DNA from: an uncultured Bifidobacterium sp.
GTDB taxonomy: Bacteria > Actinomycetota > Actinomycetes > Actinomycetales > Bifidobacteriaceae
DNA length: 64,000 nucleotides
Assembly (NCBI RefSeq): GCF_949292005.1
Contig: NZ_CASEXV010000029.1
Coordinates: 1-64,000 of the forward strand
Direction: 5' to 3'
Of the stretch, positions 63,130-64,000 are shown one piece after another; within the stretch, counting starts at the first letter, position 1; each line of letters begins with the position of its first letter. The notes under the pieces were generated by a model, which did not search any database, was not told the DNA's origin, and saw only the letters and a program-made list of their open reading frames with translations. The position numbers were made by a program, and so were the translations under genes.

Positions 63130-63837
63130 TTATTGGGGGTCGTCGATCTTGTACCCGAGTCCCCTGACGGTGGTGAGTATGACGGGATGCGCGGGGTCCC
63201 GCTCAATCTTCGAACGGATTCTTTTGACATGCACGTCCAACGTCTTGGTGTCGCCGACGTAATCCGACCCCCACACGCGGTCGATGAGCTGATGACGGGT
63301 CATCACGCGGCCTTTGTTGCGAAGCAGATACTCAAGAAGCTCGAACTCCTTGAGGGGGAAGAAAACGACCGAGCCGTCGACCAGAACCTCATGCTGCCCC
63401 ACCTGCATCGACACCCTCGAACAGACAAGGGGAAGGTTCCCGTCCGCATCCTCCTCCAATGCCACGGATGTGGAGGAGTTCCTGCGGAGAACGGCCCGTA
63501 TCCGCGCCAGAAGCTCACGGAAGGAATACGGCTTGGTCACATAGTCGTCGGCCCCGATCTCCAATCCGACGACCTTGTCGATCTCCGTGCTTTTGGCGGT
63601 GAGCATGATGATGGGAACGCGACTCTGCTCCCGGATGCGCCGGCACAGGGATATCCCGTCGATGCCCGGAAGCATGAGATCGAGCACGACAATGTCGATC
63701 CCGCCTCGTGTGAAAAGCTCCAACCCCTCCTCGCCCGTCTCCGCTGCGTCCACCTCGTAGCCCTCGCGGGTGAGCTGGTATGCCAGTGGCGCCCGATACG
63801 ACTCCTCATCCTCCACTATCAACACACGCGTCACCAT
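63130..63837 (-). CDS. regX3: RegX3/PhoP-type response regulator
   Basis: A 235-residue OmpR-family regulator. The receiver has the acidic pair in VEDEE, the phosphorylated Asp53 in VVLDLMLPG, Thr80 and Lys102 in TKPYSFREL. The winged-helix DNA-binding domain (about 135-232) holds LKEFELLEYLLRN and VDVHVKRIRSKIE-type sequence. With pst genes downstream, it probably activates phosphate uptake at low phosphate. AAGGA lies seven bases before the ATG. It starts two bases after the stop of the kinase tail. Confidence 0.92.
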   Translation of the reverse strand: MVTRVLIVEDEESYRAPLAYQLTREGYEVDAAETGEEGLELFTRGGIDIVVLDLMLPGIDGISLCRRIREQSRVPIIMLTAKSTEIDKVVGLEIGADDYVTKPYSFRELLARIRAVLRRNSSTSVALEEDADGNLPLVCSRVSMQVGQHEVLVDGSVVFFPLKEFELLEYLLRNKGRVMTRHQLIDRVWGSDYVGDTKTLDVHVKRIRSKIERDPAHPVILTTVRGLGYKIDDPQ

Positions 63838-63839
63838 CG

Positions 63840-64000
63840 TCAAATCCTTCCCCGATCAGATCCGTCGGTCGTCCTATTCGAATTCTCCAGACCCGGATCG
63901 TCCTGACCAAGGCTCCCCGAAGTCGAAGTCCCATCGTCCACGGCCCTCTTGCCACGGTCCGAAACATCGCCATGCTGGTCCGCCGAAGGAACGGGAGACT
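63840..64000 (-). CDS. 3' end of a probable sensor kinase (partial)
   Basis: One minus-strand frame is open from the window edge to a TGA two bases before the regX3 start. Its last 52 residues (SPVPSADQHGDVSDRGKR and on, ending GSDRGRI) are polar and look like a disordered C-terminal tail. The spacing and regX3 neighbour suggest the SenX3/PhoR partner kinase. No kinase motif lies inside the window, so the call is contextual. Another frame is also open but is arginine-rich and uncoupled. Confidence 0.5.
   Translation of the reverse strand, partial: SPVPSADQHGDVSDRGKRAVDDGTSTSGSLGQDDPGLENSNRTTDGSDRGRI

Overview
The window is about 60% G+C and its gene order points to an actinobacterium of the family Bifidobacteriaceae, most likely a Bifidobacterium. 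The main reasons are an S10-spc-alpha ribosomal superoperon ending rplQ-truA, a single-chain AdhE beside it, rplM-rpsI next to a GH77 glucanotransferase, the fdxA-dapC pair, and a lone groES under CIRCE control. The species cannot be named from sequence reading alone. Nearly everything is chromosomal core or near-core. No phage, insertion sequence, CRISPR array or rRNA gene was seen.

Layout. 1-16.9 kb (minus strand): tRNA-Ser, truA, then 30 genes from rplQ back to rpsJ, with adk, secY, infA and rpoA embedded. A good promoter lies ahead of rpsJ, and a hairpin splits rplO from secY. 16.9-21.9 kb: a frameshifted acetolactate decarboxylase gene facing adhE, each with a Rex-like operator upstream, then rplM-rpsI. 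22-25.9 kb: malQ, a leucine-rich-repeat-variant protein, a YigZ/IMPACT protein and a second tRNA-Ser.

26.0-37.9 kb is the most distinctive block. It holds an aldehyde dehydrogenase, a glutamate-1-semialdehyde-aminotransferase-like enzyme, a YtcJ-type amidohydrolase, two different PotD-like binding lipoproteins and PotC-PotB-PotA, all on the minus strand. An Lrp/AsnC regulator and an EamA exporter diverge from it. I read it as an uptake and breakdown route for an amine, perhaps N-acylated, whose substrate is unknown.

38-47 kb: dinB, dapC, fdxA, a cationic amino acid permease, murB, an operon of tRNA-Tyr, tRNA-Thr, tRNA-Met and rpmG, a HisC-like aminotransferase and a PLP trans-sulfuration enzyme. 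47-50.3 kb: groES with CIRCE and promoter, then a SepX/GlpR-like membrane protein, a 5-formyl-THF cyclo-ligase, an FmdB zinc ribbon and a SAF-domain protein in a typically actinobacterial order. 50.3-55.6 kb: a three-gene unit of FHA protein, degenerate helicase/nuclease pseudoenzyme and small basic protein. 55.8-57 kb: rplJL with a structured leader. 57.2-64 kb: an AzgA-type purine permease, the pstSCAB phosphate importer, the RegX3-type regulator and the tail of its probable partner kinase, cut by the window edge.

Several start sites were moved inward from the longest open frame using ribosome-binding sites, neighbour overlaps and family starts. Two genes (rpmJ, rpmG) were read directly from the sequence.
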